Source of the DNA: Paenibacillus sp. UNC451MF
GTDB taxonomy: Bacteria; Bacillota; Bacilli; Paenibacillales; NBRC-103111
Assembly: GCF_000686845.1 (NCBI RefSeq)
Contig: NZ_JMLS01000028.1
Coordinates: 1-64,000, forward strand
Direction: 5' to 3'
DNA: 64,000 bases
A model generated the notes under the pieces. It did not search any database. It saw nothing but the letters and a program-made list of their open reading frames with translations, and had not been told where the DNA came from. Numbering within the stretch: the stretch's first letter is position 1; each line of letters begins with the position of its first letter. Positions 34,760 through 43,702 of the stretch are shown here, one piece after another. A program made the translations under genes and the position numbers.

Positions 34760-36640
34760 TTGAAGAAAATAATCGTCTTCATACTCATGTTCATGTTTTT
34801 GGCCGTATCTCATCTGCAAGAAGCATTCGCTGACGCAGCTCAGCCTGAAATTATCGTCAACAAGCAGACGGGGGAAGTAACCATAGCCGGTATTGCGTCT
34901 GCAAAAGGGCAAACCATTAATTTGCTTGTAGAGAACCCTTCCCATTCGGTGGAGTATATTTCCGATATGAAGTCGGACGAAGGCGGAAATTATCGGTTTA
35001 CCTTTACATTACTAAAGAGTATACCCGGGATCTACAAGGTCGAGCTGGGCGGCGCCTTGTCCGTAACGACGCAATTTACATTTGCAAAGGAAAAGGCTTC
35101 TCCCAACTGGTCTGCGGGAAGCACCATATCGGCCAGCGGGATCGGATTGGACCGTGTGACTTTGACATGGACGCCTGCGACAGATGATAAAAGCATTCGT
35201 AATTACACCATCTATAGCGGAGGCTCGGAAATTGCGACGATACCCGGTAATGTAACCTCATACCAGGTTACGGACCTCTATCCTTATACGAGCTATATTT
35301 TTAAAGTGGAAGCGGCGGATGACGAAGATAGCCGCACAAACGATGGTCCTAGCGTTCAGGTGAGGACATTGGGCCGGGGGAGCGGTGGTTCAGGTGGAGG
35401 AGGCAGCTCTAATACCGGTTCAGGGTCGGGATCAGGCAGTATAGAGCCTGGCAGCTCTAATGGTGACACTCTATCCGTCAAAACGGAATTTAATGATGCC
35501 GACAACTCGGCAGTAGTCAAGGTCGGAGCCGAAGCCATTGCTCAATTTCTGGCGAGCACGAAACCGGACGCAAATGGTGTTCGAATCGTAACTATTCCTG
35601 TTTCTTCCAAACAAGGATTAGTCAGGGCTGGAGTAGAGCTGCCCGCAAGTGTACTTAAGGAGTCACGGAACACGCGGTTCATAGTGCAGACTTTATTTGG
35701 CGATGCCGAAATTCGGGGGGATATGATGTTGAATCGCAGCGATGTCCCCGCGGATGCCTCCATCGGAATTTACCTTTCGAATGCAGATAAAGCTCAAGGT
35801 TCAGGGATCGTTCAATCCAGGCTCGTTATTGAGCTTATCGTCACCGTGAACGGTTCTGCTATTAGCTGGAGCAATAAGGAAGCGCCGATCAAGCTGAGGC
35901 TTCGATATACACCTAATGAAGAAGAAGCAAAACAGTCTGAGCATATTACCGTGCTGGATGTCGGAAAAGTCTCCGGTGAGCCGCTCTCCGTTCCAAGCGC
36001 GCGCTTTGCAGCTTCTTCCAAGTCCGGTGAAGCCGGGACTATCAGCTTTAACGCGACGAGCAGCAGCCGATTTGCAGTGACGCTGGTATTCAAAACATTC
36101 ACAGATTTAACCTCCTATCCATGGGCTGTAAAGCCAATCGAAATCTTGACGGCCAAGGGGATCATTCAAGGTACATCGGAACACACATTCGAACCAGGAG
36201 TTCGCATAAAAAGAGCCGATTTCGTCGTGTTGCTGGTGAGAGCACTTGGACTATCCGCACAGCCTAAGACGGCATTCACCGATGTGAATAAGTCGGACTA
36301 CTATTACGAATCGGTAGGTATTGCCAGGGAGCTTGGGATTACCGATGGAACCGGAGACAACCGGTTTGATCCCAACGCTTATATTACGAGACAAGATATG
36401 ATGACTCTGACAGCCAGAGCCATGAGTGAACAGCAAATATCCGCCACGGCTGTAGGCCGATCGGATTTAAGCCACTTCATGGATGAGGATAAGGTCGCCT
36501 CCTATGCTGTAGATGCTATTGCAGCAATGGTCAAGGAAGGGGTCATTGAGGGGGATGGTCAGCAGCTTTATCCGCTTCAATTTGCATCTAGAGCTGAGAC
36601 GGCTGTAATGATGTACCGCATTTATAATATGCAGCCATAA
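34760..36640 (+). CDS. SLH-domain surface protein with fibronectin type III domain
   Basis: The 626-residue protein has a signal peptide (IIVFILMFMFLAVSHLQEAFA), a bacterial Ig-like start, and an FN3 domain near 112-200 (LDRVTLTWTPATDDKSIRNY). A Gly/Ser-rich linker lies at ~203-235, followed by a beta domain. Three SLH repeats near 446, 505 and 570 (FTDLTSYPWAVKPIEILTAK, FTDVNKSDYYYESVG, SHFMDEDKVASYAVDAI) bind pyruvylated secondary cell-wall polymer. The start is TTG 34760 after AGGAGG. It could anchor or present the lyase of the preceding gene, though it has no recognisable docking domain. Confidence 0.87.
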   Translation: MKKIIVFILMFMFLAVSHLQEAFADAAQPEIIVNKQTGEVTIAGIASAKGQTINLLVENPSHSVEYISDMKSDEGGNYRFTFTLLKSIPGIYKVELGGALSVTTQFTFAKEKASPNWSAGSTISASGIGLDRVTLTWTPATDDKSIRNYTIYSGGSEIATIPGNVTSYQVTDLYPYTSYIFKVEAADDEDSRTNDGPSVQVRTLGRGSGGSGGGGSSNTGSGSGSGSIEPGSSNGDTLSVKTEFNDADNSAVVKVGAEAIAQFLASTKPDANGVRIVTIPVSSKQGLVRAGVELPASVLKESRNTRFIVQTLFGDAEIRGDMMLNRSDVPADASIGIYLSNADKAQGSGIVQSRLVIELIVTVNGSAISWSNKEAPIKLRLRYTPNEEEAKQSEHITVLDVGKVSGEPLSVPSARFAASSKSGEAGTISFNATSSSRFAVTLVFKTFTDLTSYPWAVKPIEILTAKGIIQGTSEHTFEPGVRIKRADFVVLLVRALGLSAQPKTAFTDVNKSDYYYESVGIARELGITDGTGDNRFDPNAYITRQDMMTLTARAMSEQQISATAVGRSDLSHFMDEDKVASYAVDAIAAMVKEGVIEGDGQQLYPLQFASRAETAVMMYRIYNMQP

Positions 36641-36659
36641 AATTAATAAAAGCCGAAAT

Positions 36660-36695
36660 AAATCCCTACCAGCATATGCTGGTAGGGATTTTTCA
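36660..36695. terminator. Bidirectional terminator
   Basis: AAATCCCTACCAGC runs straight into its complement GCTGGTAGGGATTT with a central AT, then TTTCAC. It separates the SLH gene from the leftward YjbR gene. Confidence 0.88.
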
Positions 36696-36707
36696 CTTTT
36701 AACTTGT

Positions 36708-37061
36708 TTAGGACTGAACTGCGTCCTTCTCCGACTTTCTTAGTCCTTTAAAAACAAGCTCGTATGAATGATCTATCATACTACATAATTCCGTCTCTGG
36801 AATTGAACCGTCGAGGATAATGGTATTCCAATGACTTTTATTTAAATGGTAACCGGGAGTCACGGATGCGTGCTGTTGTCTTAGATTTTCTGCTATGAAC
36901 GGATCACATTTTAAGCTAATGTTCGGCTGATTATTTCTCTCTGAAATGAAAGCAAATATTTTGGAGGATACTTTGATTACTAACACATCGTCGCCGAAAG
37001 GATATTCCTTCTTGCTTCCTTTTTTGGATAAGCAGTACTGGGTTAATGATTGGATATTCAT
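36708..37061 (-). CDS. MmcQ/YjbR-family protein
   Basis: This 117-residue protein matches the small MmcQ/YjbR (CyaY-like fold) family: YCLSKKGSKKEYPFGDDVLVIKV, then NISLKCDPFIAENLRQQ, and the conserved PGYHLNKSHWNTIILDGSIP. The family is described as DNA-binding-like but has no settled role. GGAGGAATAAGA precedes the ATG. It is a single-gene leftward unit. Confidence 0.88.
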   Translation of the reverse strand: MNIQSLTQYCLSKKGSKKEYPFGDDVLVIKVSSKIFAFISERNNQPNISLKCDPFIAENLRQQHASVTPGYHLNKSHWNTIILDGSIPETELCSMIDHSYELVFKGLRKSEKDAVQS

Positions 37062-37225
37062 TCTTATTCCTCCACATTATACCGCTGATGCCTATAAGGC
37101 ATCGGCTATTTTTCTTTATGGGTAATACAACCTATGATAAGGACATTATGACGGAATTTCAATTGAATCTTATCAGTTACGATGCGAGTGACTCTCGCTA
37201 AAGTCTCTGAGGTCTGCAACCAAAA

Positions 37226-37239
37226 TGTAAACGCATCCA
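37226..37239 (+). promoter_or_regulatory. cre-like CcpA site
   Basis: TGTAAACGCATCCA fully matches TGNAANCGNWNNCA. It lies about 180 nt before the binding-lipoprotein start in the 37062-37417 gap, in which I see no gene. Confidence 0.5.
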
Positions 37240-37417
37240 TAATATGAATAGAATTATGATATTTTTGTATAGCAATGTGTTATCTGCGCTCCATTAAGAT
37301 AAGAATGTGCGATAAAAGATAAGGAGTGTGGTAAGGTCCAGTTGCATGTTTAGTGCACAAAATTGTCCGTAAGCGAAAGACAGATGATACCAGATAAAGT
37401 TATGGGGGGCCTATACA

Positions 37418-38728
37418 ATGACAAAAAGAAAACGCTTAATAATTTCCTCGATCCTAGCAGCATCTTTGTTGACAGTAACGGCATGTGGCAGTGGCGGAGG
37501 GTCCAAGGAGTCTACACCGGCTAAAGTTCAAGACAACGCCAAACGAGACCCTGTCGAAATTACTTTTTATCGTCCTAATAATGGGACAACAGAAGAGCAG
37601 TTTATGGATTTGATGGGTACTGCAATAAAAGAGAAATTCCCATTTGTTACACCGAAGTTTATCCCTTGGGGAACAGGCACCAAGATGGAAGAGGTTATCT
37701 CTGCTGGGGTAGATATGGACATTGTACTCCTTTCCATCGGTTACTACCCACAATTCCAGAACTTGAATTTGTCAACCGATTTGACAGAGCTCATCAAGAA
37801 GACCAATTACGATACGAATCGTCTGGAATCGACGACATTTGATTTTATTAAACAGTTTGGCAACGGCAAGATTGATTCACTCCCGATCTTTACTACCGCC
37901 GAAGTACTGATGTATAACAAGGATATTTTTGATAAATTTGGCGTTTCGTATCCCAAGGAAGGAATGACCTGGGATGACTTGTACGAGCTGTCGAAGCAGG
38001 TTTCCCGATCTGACGGAGGTGTTCAATACTACGGTTTCTTGACCTCGATCAGCCATATGCTTAATACAAACCAGCTATCGCTACCATTTGTCGATGGGAA
38101 GACGAATCAACCGACGATTAATACGGAGAAGTACAGGCAAATGGCCGAAAATTACGCGCGTTTTTACAATATTCCAGGTGCTGAATTACCGAAAGAAAAG
38201 TACGGCAAAGAAGCGGAAATGTTTACAAAAGATAAAAACCTCGCGATGTACGCTTATTTCAATAGCACCATGGTCAACGCTGCAAAGGATATGAATATGG
38301 ATGCAGTACCACTCCCGTCATTTAAGGAAGCCCCAGGGGTCGGTTCACAAATGTATTCGACTTTTGCAAGTGTATACAGTAATAGTAAGCATAAAGATGT
38401 TGCATTCGAAATATTGGCGTACTTGACTTCAGATGAAATGCAGGTGAAGTTTGCTAAGGATGGCACGGGTATGCCTATCGTTAAAAATACAAAGCTGCTC
38501 GAATCTTTCGGTCAAGACTTACCACAGTTAAAAGGCAAAAATATCAAGGCGTTCTACCCGGCTAAACCGGCACCGGTGTCACCAAGAACGATTTACGATG
38601 ACCTGTCGTCAAAATATGCTGTGACGGCAGTAAGGGAAGTGGCTCAGAAGGTCAGCGATGCGAATACCGCATTCCGGAAGGCCGAAGAGCAAGCTGCGAA
38701 GGATATCCAAGCGGCCATGAAAAAGTGA
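37418..38728 (+). CDS. Orphan ABC solute-binding lipoprotein (family 1), paralog B
   Basis: The 436-residue binding protein has a lipoprotein signal ending LLTVTAC. It is a paralog of the proteins at 25957 and 53812, sharing NKDIFDKFGVSYPKEGMTW and the C-terminal AFRKAEEQA-type helix. As with those, no permease or ATPase is near; it is flanked by a YjbR gene and a cupredoxin gene. GGGGGG precedes the ATG. It is probably carbon-catabolite controlled by the upstream cre-like site. Ligand unknown. Confidence 0.85.
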   Translation: MTKRKRLIISSILAASLLTVTACGSGGGSKESTPAKVQDNAKRDPVEITFYRPNNGTTEEQFMDLMGTAIKEKFPFVTPKFIPWGTGTKMEEVISAGVDMDIVLLSIGYYPQFQNLNLSTDLTELIKKTNYDTNRLESTTFDFIKQFGNGKIDSLPIFTTAEVLMYNKDIFDKFGVSYPKEGMTWDDLYELSKQVSRSDGGVQYYGFLTSISHMLNTNQLSLPFVDGKTNQPTINTEKYRQMAENYARFYNIPGAELPKEKYGKEAEMFTKDKNLAMYAYFNSTMVNAAKDMNMDAVPLPSFKEAPGVGSQMYSTFASVYSNSKHKDVAFEILAYLTSDEMQVKFAKDGTGMPIVKNTKLLESFGQDLPQLKGKNIKAFYPAKPAPVSPRTIYDDLSSKYAVTAVREVAQKVSDANTAFRKAEEQAAKDIQAAMKK

Positions 38729-38776
38729 CGAACTCCTATTAATTGAGGATTCGTTAGCATATAGCATAATAGGAAT

Positions 38777-38806
38777 AACCAGCTGCCATAGCAGCTGGTT
38801 TTCCTT
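38777..38806 (+). terminator. Terminator after binding lipoprotein B
   Basis: AACCAGCTGC and GCAGCTGGTT form a perfect 10-bp stem with a CATA loop, followed by TTCCTTATTTTT. Confidence 0.85.
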
Positions 38807-38966
38807 ATTTTTCTGGGTTTTCCTTATTTATATTCTTTTTTTGCTAAATTCAAATGATGTTCCAAAAGTCTTCACATGATGTTAACTGTAATAGCCCATT
38901 TGGGTGATAGAAATCAGAGAGATAACTAGTAAAATAAAACAAGAATCTATCGAGAGGGTGGAATGA

Positions 38967-39380
38967 ATGAAAATAAGCAAAACCAAACTGGCCTTAATGT
39001 CAGCCGGATTAAGCATACTTTGCCTATGTGCAATCGTCTTTTTTTATTATCAAGGCAAATCAGATGCCGTTGATCCCCTGATTGCTGAACAATCAGCAGG
39101 GTACCAAGTCGCCACTGTTCGTGTTACCGCAGATGGCTTTGAGCCTGAGCATATTGAATTGCTCCCTGGTGTACCTACCAAAATTAACTTCAAAAAATCA
39201 ACAAGCTTCACCTGCATAAAAAACATGATTTCCAAAGAATTGGGGATGGATATCCCTCTGAACAAAGGAGACAATATCGTTACTCTGGAAGCAATGCAAC
39301 CAGGAACCCTTGAATATCATTGTGGAATGTACATGTATTATGGAACGATTTCTGTAAAGGATATCAAATCTATGTCATAA
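38967..39380 (+). CDS. Membrane-anchored cupredoxin-domain protein
   Basis: The 137-residue protein has one N-terminal TM or uncleaved signal (LALMSAGLSILCLCAIVFFYY). A cupredoxin domain follows (about 45-137): VTADGFEPEHIELLPGVPTKINF, FTCIKN and YHCGMYMYYGTI. Cys in TCI, and Cys and Met in the HCGMYM loop, are plausible copper ligands. EfeO and other metal-handling proteins use related domains. GAGGGTGG precedes the ATG. It lies 59 nt upstream of the 2Fe-2S protein gene and just before a B12-regulated importer, so a metal or redox role is likely. Confidence 0.75.
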   Translation: MKISKTKLALMSAGLSILCLCAIVFFYYQGKSDAVDPLIAEQSAGYQVATVRVTADGFEPEHIELLPGVPTKINFKKSTSFTCIKNMISKELGMDIPLNKGDNIVTLEAMQPGTLEYHCGMYMYYGTISVKDIKSMS

Positions 39381-39439
39381 TTCAATAGCATTGCTATACT
39401 ATAGTTTAAGGAAACTGCGAGAACTAGAGGGGGGATGAA

Positions 39440-39838
39440 ATGTCCACTTGGGATTTATCGGAAACGAAACATCATGTTTTGATTTGTAATGGGGGAAGCT
39501 GCTTACGTAACCAAGGGGATGAAGTCACACTTGCCATACGGGCAGAGATCGCTTTACATGGGGCTGAGGATTATTTTCATACAACAAGAACGAAATGTAA
39601 TGGCCGCTGTGAGGATGCTTGTGTTGTTATGGTGTATCCGGAAGGTATTTGGTACAAGGAAATGACTCCCGAAACAGTAAGAACTCTTGTAAGGGAGCAC
39701 TTACTTCAAGGTAATCCGCTCTATGAGCATATGTCTTACTACTTTCACAACAACCGTTTTTCCCCTACTGGAAATGGGACTAGAGGAGTTCTTCGAAGCG
39801 CGGCAGTTAAAAAGGAAGCGAAAAAGGGGAGTCTGTGA
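39440..39838 (+). CDS. Thioredoxin-fold [2Fe-2S] ferredoxin-like protein
   Basis: The 132-residue protein starts with HHVLICNGGSCLRNQGDE and later has RTKCNGRCEDACVVMVYPEG. The four Cys pattern C-x4-C ... C-x3-C is that of thioredoxin-like 2Fe-2S ferredoxins. A third Cys (EDAC) sits close by. Related proteins (CbiW-like) occur in cobalamin-synthesis operons of bacilli, which fits the riboswitch 122 nt downstream. AGGGGGG precedes the ATG. The C-terminal ~35 residues are basic and appear disordered. Confidence 0.75.
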   Translation: MSTWDLSETKHHVLICNGGSCLRNQGDEVTLAIRAEIALHGAEDYFHTTRTKCNGRCEDACVVMVYPEGIWYKEMTPETVRTLVREHLLQGNPLYEHMSYYFHNNRFSPTGNGTRGVLRSAAVKKEAKKGSL

Positions 39839-39960
39839 AAAACTGTCGCGACCCAATTGAGTGATTGATTTCCAATTCAGTAACTCTTGAAGCTTGCCCA
39901 AAATGGAATATTAGTATATGATCAGTCATGGTTCATCTTAATTGAATAACTCGAGGGAAC

Positions 39961-40133
39961 AAGGTGCTCTAGCAATTGCTAAAGCTTAATAGGGAAGTTC
40001 GGTGCAATGCCGACGCGGTCCCGCCACTGTAATGGAGGAGTCTCAGCAATAATGTCACTGGTCTACATTTGACCGGGAAGGCTGCTGACGACAATGAATC
40101 CAGAGCCAGGAGACCTGCCTGTTCTGACACACT
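39961..40133 (+). promoter_or_regulatory. Cobalamin (B12) riboswitch
   Basis: The aptamer core is clear: AGGGAAGTTCGGTGCAATGC, then GACGCGGTCCCGCCACTGT with the GCCACTG element at 40023-40029, and the B12 box AGCCAGGAGACCTGCC at 40104-40119. A hairpin terminator at 40199 follows. When adenosylcobalamin binds, the downstream importer operon should be switched off. Confidence 0.95.
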
Positions 40134-40198
40134 GATTTTACCTACGGAAGATAGGGAAGTGTTAAAGACGGCCGGTTCTTGTTTCTTAACCATTATGG

Positions 40199-40240
40199 CA
40201 TCTTTACCTTCCTTCACGTTCAGGTAAAGATGTCTTTTTT
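40199..40240 (+). terminator. Riboswitch expression-platform terminator
   Basis: CATCTTTACCT and AGGTAAAGATG pair perfectly over 11 bp with a 12-nt loop, followed by TCTTTTTT. It lies between the aptamer and the first importer gene. Confidence 0.88.
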
Positions 40241-40276
40241 GTTTTTTATTTTAAGTGGAAAGAAGGAATCCAGGTC

Positions 40277-41872
40277 ATGTATCAATCATTTTCACGAACA
40301 AAAGTAAAGCTCCAACTTGTATTATTCTCCCTTTGTATGCTACTCGTCCTGGTTGGGTGCAATTCTGCTCCGCAACCTCAAGCTAATCAGAATGCTTCCT
40401 CCAGCAGCACACATCCGGACGAAGTCGTTCTGGCTGCACCTCGCGATCTCGCTCCTGGTCCCCAGGATGCTTATTACACAAGTACAATTCTTTATGTCTG
40501 GGAGCCTCTAATCACAGCATCGGAAGATGGACAGCCTGCTCCTAAACTGGCCAAGTCATGGAAGATGTCGGAAGACGGTAAAGAATGGACCTTTCAGCTG
40601 AACGAGAATGTTAAATTCCATGACGGTGAGCAATTAAATGCCGTCGCAGTGATTGCTAACTTTAATCGTTACAAGCAGGTGAGTCCCAAGAGCTCACCAT
40701 TCTATACTTTGGATATTAAAAGCTCTTATCCGGGATTAAAAGATGTCGTCAAAATCGACGAGATATCCTTCAAGCTCGTATTCGAGAATCCGCAGCCAAC
40801 CTTGCTGTATTCTATGGTGAATTTCTCAAGCCCTATCTACAGTCCCAAGAATTTCAATGAAAAAGGGGATTTCAACGGTCTTCCTCAAGGAACAGGACCT
40901 TTTAAACTGATCGAGCATCAAAAAGACCAATTTGCGCTTCTCGAAGCTTTCGATGGTTACTACGGAGAGAAGGCTGCAAGCAAACGCATTCGTGTTCGCG
41001 TCATTCCAGATCCGGATACAAGACTTTCCGCATTAAAATCGGGCGAGATTATGGGGGTTATGGACCTCGGTGCTATCCCGCCAACCTTTGCCAAAGAGCT
41101 TCTGAAGGATCCGCAATTCGAGATTTCTGCGACCAAATCAACGATTTCTCATTATATTCATCCTAATGGGAAGAAAGCGCCTTTCGATAATCCTAAAATG
41201 CGACAAGCGCTAAGCTTCATCATAGACCGTCAACAATTGGTTAAGGAGCTTTACTTGGGATACCCGACAGCTACCGTCAACATCCTCAATAATACGTCAC
41301 CTTTTTACAAGGAAATCAAGTCTGAGTATCGGGTGGATGAAGCCAAGAAATTGGCTGCAGAAGTTTTAGGTAATCAAAGAAAGGCAATCGATTTGATCGT
41401 ACCGACCTATGGCTTGGATCGCTATCCATATAAAGCCCAAGCGGAGCTGTTCCAATCCGTACTAAAAGAACTGCAGTTGGACGTTAATATTCGGATTCTG
41501 GATGGAGCTGCCTTTAAAGAAGCACAGTCCAAAGGAGATTATGATTTGGCCTTGGCCACTCAAGGGCTGCCGAACGGTGATCCGTATACAATCTTCACCA
41601 ACTATTTGTCCAGCTCTGGCTCCAGTAATAAAAGCTACAGCCTCGGATACAAAAACGACGGGGTAGATCAATTGCTGAATCAAGCTAAAACAACCTTAAG
41701 CATGGACGAACGCAAAAACATCTATAACGAGATTCAAATGATAGCTGCATCCGATTTGCCTACAATTCCTTTGTTTAACGATGCGAGCTTGATTGCTTAT
41801 AACAAAAAAATAGCAGGCTATAAAGCAACGATCTACGGAACCACGCTCCCGCAGCTTAAATGGGCGCAGTAA
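40277..41872 (+). CDS. B12-regulated Opp/Nik-type binding lipoprotein
   Basis: This 531-residue family 5 binding protein has a lipoprotein signal ending LVLVGC. Family features include VLAAPRDLAPGPQDAYYTS, the conserved LAKSWKMSEDGKEWTFQLNE and VKFHDGEQLNAV. The family binds peptides, nickel or metal chelates. Cobalamin control points to cobalt, or a cobalt/nickel chelate, as cargo (inference from regulon logic). AGAAGGAAT precedes the ATG, and the permease gene starts 1 nt after the stop. Confidence 0.88.
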   Translation: MYQSFSRTKVKLQLVLFSLCMLLVLVGCNSAPQPQANQNASSSSTHPDEVVLAAPRDLAPGPQDAYYTSTILYVWEPLITASEDGQPAPKLAKSWKMSEDGKEWTFQLNENVKFHDGEQLNAVAVIANFNRYKQVSPKSSPFYTLDIKSSYPGLKDVVKIDEISFKLVFENPQPTLLYSMVNFSSPIYSPKNFNEKGDFNGLPQGTGPFKLIEHQKDQFALLEAFDGYYGEKAASKRIRVRVIPDPDTRLSALKSGEIMGVMDLGAIPPTFAKELLKDPQFEISATKSTISHYIHPNGKKAPFDNPKMRQALSFIIDRQQLVKELYLGYPTATVNILNNTSPFYKEIKSEYRVDEAKKLAAEVLGNQRKAIDLIVPTYGLDRYPYKAQAELFQSVLKELQLDVNIRILDGAAFKEAQSKGDYDLALATQGLPNGDPYTIFTNYLSSSGSSNKSYSLGYKNDGVDQLLNQAKTTLSMDERKNIYNEIQMIAASDLPTIPLFNDASLIAYNKKIAGYKATIYGTTLPQLKWAQ

Positions 41873-41873
41873 G

Positions 41874-42815
41874 ATGACGTATTTCTTCAGACGGTTAGCT
41901 GCAGCTATCCCCGTTCTTATAGGCATTTCTTTTATTGCATTTGCCTTAAGTGTGGCTTCGCCCGGAGATCCTGCGGTAGAATCTTTAAGCTTGAACGGAA
42001 TCAAGGAGCCGACGGAGCAAGAGGTTGCCGCCAAAAGGGAAGAGCTGGGGTTGAATGATCCATTGACTGTCCAATATGCGCATTGGTTGTGGAAAGCCAG
42101 CCACGGAGACCTTGGAATTTCGTATATGACTAAGGAATCCGTCAGCGGAGAATTGCTGCGCCGGTTGCCTGTGACGTTGAGTGTTTCGGGATTGGCGTTA
42201 CTCATTGCCGTGGGAACAGGAATCCCCTTAGGGATGCTCATGGCACTGAAGAAAAATAAACCGCTTGATCATGCAGCACGAATATTGGCACTGACCTTGG
42301 TCTCGATTCCTGGCTTCTGGCTGGCTATTCTGCTGATTACGGTATTCTCAGAGAAGCTCCATTGGCTGCCGACGAGTGGTTATGGAACATTTAAGCATCT
42401 CATTATGCCGGCCATTGTGCTTGCAGCAGGAACGAGTGCTGTTCTTATGCGCTTAACCAGAGCGGCTCTGCTTGAAGTGTGGAATCAGGCCTATATAGTA
42501 ACGGCTAAAGCTAAAGGCTTGCGAGATATCCACACACTATTCATACACGCCCTACGCAATGCTATGATCCCTCTCATTACCGTCATAGGTTCTTATTTTG
42601 GCACGATTTTGGGAGGTTCTGTCATAGTAGAAGTTATTTTTGCCATACCAGGCATCGGGAGATTTGCTATGGACGGCATTTTTCGCAGAGATTATCCCGT
42701 AATCCAGGGGTACGTCGTATTTACGGGTTTCGTCTATGTGTCCTTTAATTTGCTGGTTGATCTGTCTTATCTTGTGATTCATCCGCAGATGAGATTGGGG
42801 GGAAAGCTTCAATGA
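41874..42815 (+). CDS. Opp/Nik-type permease, first subunit (NikB-like)
   Basis: The 313-residue membrane protein has six TM segments. It opens MTYFFRRLAAAIPVLIGISFIAFAL (split here as start and first TM), with DPAVESLSLNG in the extracellular loop and the EAA region VTAKAKGLRDIHTLFIHALRN before the last TMs. It forms the channel with the next gene. It starts 1 nt after the binding-protein stop and overlaps the second permease by 4 nt. Confidence 0.9.
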   Translation: MTYFFRRLAAAIPVLIGISFIAFALSVASPGDPAVESLSLNGIKEPTEQEVAAKREELGLNDPLTVQYAHWLWKASHGDLGISYMTKESVSGELLRRLPVTLSVSGLALLIAVGTGIPLGMLMALKKNKPLDHAARILALTLVSIPGFWLAILLITVFSEKLHWLPTSGYGTFKHLIMPAIVLAAGTSAVLMRLTRAALLEVWNQAYIVTAKAKGLRDIHTLFIHALRNAMIPLITVIGSYFGTILGGSVIVEVIFAIPGIGRFAMDGIFRRDYPVIQGYVVFTGFVYVSFNLLVDLSYLVIHPQMRLGGKLQ

Positions 42816-43678
42816 AGCTGAGACTTGCCACTAAGATATCTACGAGTAACGTCATGATGCTGCAAGGAGTTACAGGTCTAGCCTTCCTTGTACTCATTAT
42901 CGTATTACTCTGCAGCTTCCTTGCGCCCTGGATTGCACCGTATGATCCCAATCAGATAAACATGTCTGAAAGATTGGCTCCTCTGTCATCAAACCATATT
43001 TTGGGGACCGATACCTTAGGAAGAGATGTGTTCAGCCGCCTTATTTATGGGGGAAGAGTTTCCATTGTCCTGGCATTAGCGGTTACTTTGGTCACCATGG
43101 TGATGGGGCTTGTCATCGGTACTTTAGGGGGATATTGGGGGGGCTGGATTGATGATATCATCCAAGGCATCGTCAGCATTTTTCAAGGCTTGCCGGGACT
43201 TGCCTTTATGCTCGCTATTGCCGGCACTCTTGGGCCAGGTATTAAAAGCTTGTTTATTGCCCTTATTGTTACATCCTGGCCTGATTTTTCTCGTGTTGTC
43301 CGTGGGGAAGTGATGAAGATCCGAGAGGAGTCCTTTGTTGAGGGCATACGGGCCTTAGGAGCAGGACATACCTACATCATCATTCGTCACATAGTTCCTA
43401 ATATGATCGGGCCATTAATCGTTTTATTTACGATACGTATAGGCCGAGTTATCTTATCTATTGCTTCGCTCAGCTTTCTAGGACTAGGGCTGCAGCCGCC
43501 TGCAGCAGATTGGGGAGTCATGGTTAATGATGCAAGGCCATATTTCCGAAGTTATGCTCATCTCATGGTGGCACCTGGGCTCTGCATCGCAGTCGTTTCT
43601 TTATGCATCAATTGGATAGGAGATAACCTAAGAGATAAGCTGGATGCGAGGTCCTCTCAGGAAAAATCGTTACTTTAA
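42812..43678 (+). CDS. Opp/Nik-type permease, second subunit (NikC-like)
   Basis: The 288-residue permease carries the usual HILGTDTLGRDVFSRLIYGGR sequence near residue 68 and the EAA loop FVEGIRALGAGHTYIIIRHI. Six TMs are apparent. It overlaps the preceding gene (ATGA) and is followed after 24 nt by the first ATPase gene with an AAGGGAG ribosome site. Confidence 0.92.
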   Translation: MKLRLATKISTSNVMMLQGVTGLAFLVLIIVLLCSFLAPWIAPYDPNQINMSERLAPLSSNHILGTDTLGRDVFSRLIYGGRVSIVLALAVTLVTMVMGLVIGTLGGYWGGWIDDIIQGIVSIFQGLPGLAFMLAIAGTLGPGIKSLFIALIVTSWPDFSRVVRGEVMKIREESFVEGIRALGAGHTYIIIRHIVPNMIGPLIVLFTIRIGRVILSIASLSFLGLGLQPPAADWGVMVNDARPYFRSYAHLMVAPGLCIAVVSLCINWIGDNLRDKLDARSSQEKSLL

Positions 43679-43702
43679 AATTGAAAAGGGAGTGGATAAG
43701 CT

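Noticed and set aside
39969-40217. Leftward open frame across the riboswitch
   Set aside because: It is antisense to the conserved B12 aptamer; the structure explains the sequence.
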